Positions 60,319 through 64,000 of a DNA stretch of 64,000 bases are shown piece after piece. A model generated the notes under the pieces. It ran no database searches. It was not told where the DNA came from and saw only the letters and a program-made list of their open reading frames with translations. The stretch is taken from the NCBI RefSeq assembly GCF_036588685.1, contig NC_086383.1, positions 54,987,448-55,051,447 on the forward strand, read 5' to 3'. Each line of letters opens with the position of its first letter. The stretch's first letter is position 1. Position numbers and translations under genes: made by a program. The DNA comes from Mytilus trossulus. Its lineage: Eukaryota > Mollusca > Bivalvia > Mytilida > Mytilidae.

Positions 60319-60324
60319 AATAAA
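60319..60324 (+). promoter_or_regulatory. Poly(A) signal AATAAA of the J-domain gene
   Basis: AATAAA 28 nt downstream of the stop codon at 60289-60291. Confidence 0.65.
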
Positions 60325-60574
60325 CTGCATGTGAAACCAATTTTTGTTTTCTTAACCAACACAAAAGTTCCATTTATATATATATATATATATGATTTCA
60401 AGTACTACATGTATATATCATATCGTATGCTCTTTATATATGTTGAAATCTATTTATTGTAATAAAGAATTTACATCTTCAACTCTATCTTATTTATCAA
60501 TTATATATCGAGATTATCTCAAAATCTGTATCAAACCATTTAAAAAACCTGATTTGCAGAATAACAAATTTATC

Positions 60575-60862
60575 AGAAGGTCACCAATAGGTCTTCAATG
60601 CAGCGAGAAACTCCCTCACCTTCAGCTGGCCCCTTAACAGATATCTATACTAGTACAGTTATAATGGCCGCCATACTAAACTCCGAATTATACACAAGAA
60701 ACTAGTGCACACTTTGTTTCATGATGGGCCAGCCGAAGCCCACCTTCGTGTGTAGGATTTCTCGCTGTGTTGAAGGCCCATTGGTGGTCTTCGACTGTTT
60801 TCTGCTCTTTAGTCGGGTTGTTGTCTCTTTGACACATTCCCCACTTTCATTCTCAATTTTAC
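60575..60862. repeat. Dispersed repeat, plus and minus fragments facing each other
   Basis: 60575-60690 carries 'cagaaggtcaccaataggtc' and 'ttcaatgcagcgagaaactc'. 60725-60862 carries the reverse complement blocks (ctgctctttagtcgggttgt, tgtctctttgacacattccc and 'tttcattctcaattt'). This is probably two halves or two insertions in the gap between the convergent J-domain and HS1BP3-like genes. Confidence 0.6.
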
Positions 60863-60946
60863 TGAGTAAAAAATGTTAAACAATTCAAACGATACATACA
60901 ATATTTTATCAAAAAAACATTGAAAAAGCTTAAAGTTAAATCAGGT

Positions 60947-63900
60947 TCACGAGAAAAGGTCAATTTCGTCTTCTTGTTCAGTGTTAGCTTCGATGTATTG
61001 TAAAATATCGTTAGTTTCCAAAGACTGTAACTCACGTGACTTTTGTCCATTACTATCAGTCTTAACTGATATTTTATTGTCTGTCACGATTGATGGTTTA
61101 CTTGGTTTCTTAGGAATCGGGGGCCTAGAAGGGGTGGTAGTTTTTGATATTGAATCAACTTCGTTTGGGGAATTATTAGATTCCTTTCGAACATCTGATT
61201 CAGATACACTAATTATATTCGTTTCCGGTTTCGTTGTTGTCGATACTGGTTTGGTGGGCAATGCAGGTTTAACGCTTAGTCCTGGTTTAGGTGAAATTGA
61301 AGGTTTCGGTGAAGTTGTTGGCTTTTGTTTTTGTGTTGGTTTTAGATTGGTTTTATTACTGTCGTCTATGTCTTTCTTTTGTTCTTCTACATTTAGAAAT
61401 CTATTTAAATCATCCTCGATTCTACAAATAAAGAAAAGCACAATAACACAATGTGTGGTTCTAGTTGGGGTTATTAAGGATAATAATAGGTCAATACTGC
61501 AGTGAACCGAAAAACTTAAGATCAGAGAAAAATGCCATATACTAGTAATCAAGAAAGTAGAAAAATGGGGTCATGAAATATGTAAAACTAGAAAAAAAAT
61601 AGGGTTTCAAAATATAATTATTTGAGAATAATGGTAAAATAACAGAGAAGGGAAACATCACCAAAAGTGTTTAAGAATACTTAAATGAAGGTCCTCTCAT
61701 TCAGACCATCTTATAACGTTAAATAATAAAAATAGTCAATAAAATTCAGTTTAAAAAAAATGCAAAACTTATTCTAATTTTTATAATTACAAGCACACAA
61801 TTGAATACGCAACATAACTTACAATCGTAGGTTCGTCACAGTACAGTCATAGTATAGTATAGAAACCCTGTTGTTAACAAGGATGTTAAGACAAATTGTA
61901 TTGTATACATGTATAAAAACAAGACAATTAAAATTTTCCTAGTAGAAAGTAAATTCAAAAAGTGGGGAAAAATCAAACTCACTGTAGAAGATCAGAATTG
62001 TCCTCGACTGGTACACGTATAGTTTTTGTTATTATGGCGGGAATATTAGAACCAGGAACAAATAAATCACTTTCCTCTCCATCCTCTATACTACCTCTCA
62101 GGTCGGGATTGTCAAATATTTTGGTGTCCTCTAAAAGGAAAAACAAAATAATTAAGTAAAGTCTTTACCCTGCAAATATTGCAGTCTTTAGGGGCGGATT
62201 TATGATTATTGAAAAGAGGGCGTTTATCTGAAAACTGTATACTTTTGAGCTTTTCGAAACGAACATTTTTCTTTTATTGTAAGTCATTATATTTGCTAAA
62301 TTAAGGTAAGCAGCAATACATTTCTGAATCTGTTGTTTGCGTGGCATTCATTCATATGTGATTAACCCCAGATAAAGCCAACGAGATAAGACATTAATCA
62401 ACTAACAAAAGCTAAATGTTATATATAGCGCCTATTTGGAACAATGGTCTAGGTTATTGAATCAGGAGTTCATATCACACTGCGGAAAGAAGAAAACAAT
62501 AATGCTTACGCAAAACATTATTAGGATAAAAAAAAAATGTAAAAAAGAATCATATGATAATTCCTGACATATATATTTATAATATGTATTGTTTAAAACT
62601 TATATTGTTTACGTACCTTGGAAGAATGTGTTTGTTGACGTATCTTCTGGGAACATGTCTGTTGCGAATAAATCTGATTCATCGTCATCATCTATACCGT
62701 CACCAAACATGTCACTGTAAAGACAAATGTAAAATATACCATCACCAAACATGTCACTGTAAAGACAAATATAAAATATACCGTCACCGAACATGTCACT
62801 GCAAAGACAAATGTAAAATATACCGTCACCGAACATGTCACTGTAAAGACAAATGGAAAATATACCGTCACCAAATATGTCACTGTAAAGACAAATGTAA
62901 AATATACCGTCACCGAACATGTCACTGTAAAGACAAATAAACACATATAACATATGCCGACACAAAACATGTCACTGTAAAGACAAATGTAAAATATACC
63001 GTCACCGAACATTAAAAACATATAACATATACAGCCACCGAACATGTCACTGTAAAAACAAATTAAACACATATATAAAAAAACTGTCACCGAACATGTC
63101 CATGTAAAAACAAAGTAAACACATAAATAGCATAAACCGTCACCACAAATTAAACACATATATAACATATACCGTCACCAAACATGTCACTGTAAAGACA
63201 AAATAAACACATATCTAACATATACCATCACCGAACATTTCACTGTAAAGACAAAATAAACACATATCTAACATATACCATCACCGAACATTTCACTGTA
63301 AAGACAAAATAAACACATATCTAACATATACCATCACCGAACATTTCACTGTAAAGACAAAATAAACACATATCTAACATATACCATCACCGCAAATGTC
63401 ACTGTAGAGACAAAATAAACACATATCTAACATATATAATACCATCACCAAACATGTCACTGTAAAGACACATTAAACACATATATAATATATGCCGTCA
63501 CTGAACACGTCATGTCACTGTAAAGACAGAGTAAATTAAGAAAAACATGAGACCTTTAAGGCTTGCTGTTCGGTCTGAGCCAAGGTTCCGTGTTGAAGAC
63601 AGTACCTTGACCTATAATGGTTTACTTGACATGTCTCATTGGCACTTATACCACATCTTCTTATATCTACTAACAAATAGTGTATTGAATTTGAAGTAAA
63701 CCTTCTTCAACTGACAAATAGTAGTTTGTAGTACGAACAGTCTTAAAAAATTCGTTTGAAAGTCAAAGCGAAGAGAGCAACCCAACAATACGAAAAACAC
63801 AGTAACACTTGATAACAAGTCAAGCGTTTTATAGTGAGGTCTAAATTGGACCGATTCATTGAAAAATCTACTTCAATTTTCTTCCCTCTTTTCAGTCAGT

Positions 63901-64000
63901 AGTGCACATGCAGACTTACCTCGCCTGTTCTTGTTCTCCGTCGTCTTTGTCATCTTCTTTATCAACTGCGTCTGTTGTCTCTTTATCATCCGTTTCGTCA
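60947..64000 (-). CDS. HS1BP3: HCLS1-binding protein 3 orthologue, C-terminal part (5' end beyond window)
   Basis: Minus-strand exons 64000-63920 (partial), 62714-62617, 62130-61983 and 61421-60947 join in phases 2, 1 and 2 with GT-AG introns, giving 267 codons including the stop. The order of motifs follows HS1BP3: an acidic stretch (DDKETTDAVDKEDDKDDGEQ), DDDDESDLFATDMFPED, KIFDNPDLRGSIEDGEESDL, IEDDLNRFLNVEE, a Pro/Lys-rich disordered region (SPKPSISPKPGLSVKPALPT) and the C-terminal ETNDILQYIEAN ending DEIDLFS. The human protein has similar 'LFDDPDLGG', 'DLDQILNL', Lys/Pro and 'MDILQYIQ' elements (recalled, not searched). The N-terminal PX (phosphoinositide-binding) domain should lie beyond the right edge. 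Known roles of the family are in phosphatidic-acid and autophagy/membrane regulation. A 42-bp array sits just upstream of the second exon shown. Confidence 0.8.
62708..63540 (-). repeat. 42-bp tandem array of the HS1BP3 exon's 3' splice site
   Basis: On the minus strand each unit reads pyrimidine-rich tttacatttgtctttacag then tgacatgtttggtgacggta, that is, the acceptor plus the first about 22 nt of the genuine exon 62714-62617. Acceptor positions (first exon base) at 62714, 62756, 62798, 62840, 62882 and 62924 are exactly 42 bp apart. Further left on the minus strand (62960-63540) copies are diverged and irregularly spaced (acacatatctaacatatacc variants). Because 42 is a multiple of three, the frame FYICLYSDMFGDGI repeats openly into the real exon. 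Confidence 0.9.
63555..63665 (-). repeat. Dispersed repeat (10314 family), reverse copy
   Basis: ggcttgctgttcggtctgag, caaggttccgtgttgaag, ctataatggtttactt and 'tgtctcattggcacttatac' followed by cacatcttc: reverse complement of the 10314 copy with an internal deletion. It lies in the HS1BP3 intron. Confidence 0.7.

Noticed and set aside
60981-61505. 174-codon plus-strand frame opposite the last HS1BP3 exon
   Set aside because: Antisense shadow of the low-complexity Pro/Lys/Ser coding region; it has no features of its own.
62554-62940. His/Cys/Lys-rich plus-strand frame resembling a metal-binding repeat protein
   Set aside because: It is the reverse reading of the 42-bp splice-acceptor array.

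Overview
The window reads as nuclear DNA of a marine mussel (Mytilus-like bivalve). The evidence is AT-rich sequence, small exons in large introns with GT-AG (once GC-AG) borders, many short dispersed repeats and hairpin MITEs, and a secreted Tyr/Lys/Pro 14-mer repeat protein resembling mussel byssal (foot) proteins. Nothing bacterial, viral or organellar was recognised, and no rRNA or tRNA gene was seen.

Layout. 1-10 kb is repeat-derived: a pogo-like MITE, a tRNA-derived SINE, a degenerate tandem array, and a 3.57-kb element with perfect 69-bp inverted ends starting CACGGTG. 10.07-20.68 kb (+) is a multi-exon gene ending in the 14-mer repeat exon; one of its introns carries an 84-bp tandem array. 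20.7-23.8 kb is intergenic with a 1.5-kb array of 20-bp units. 23.8-28.56 kb (-) is a four-exon secreted protein with six Cys-rich VWC-like domains and a 2.1-kb intronic minisatellite. 30.96-35.36 kb (+) is a complete TTC32 orthologue in three exons. 36.55-37.64 kb (-) is a single-coding-exon class A GPCR. 38-45 kb is repeats, including a long dispersed element and a 2.4-kb element with inverted ends. 45.46-55.33 kb (+) is a complete seven-exon secreted protein: signal peptide, two somatomedin-B domains and an EndoU ribonuclease domain. 59.63-60.29 kb (+) is a small J-domain protein. 60.95 kb to the right edge (-) is the 3' part of an HS1BP3 orthologue.

Genes were assembled by hand from splice borders. 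In all of them the exon phases agree, and for three (VWC-like, TTC32, SMB-EndoU) the summed length is an exact multiple of three from ATG to stop. The genes look functionally unrelated (secreted matrix or enzyme proteins, a receptor, a chaperone cofactor, trafficking and TPR proteins).

The most unusual structure is that three different genes carry a tandem array whose repeat unit contains a pyrimidine tract plus AG. In two of them (SMB-EndoU and HS1BP3) the unit is demonstrably the real 3' splice site plus the start of the real exon, duplicated upstream. In the third (84-bp array) the unit is a phase-compatible potential cassette exon. Other points are a Transib-like terminal structure at 4.9-8.5 kb and the close linkage of TTC32 and HS1BP3, which I recall as also lying on one human chromosome band.
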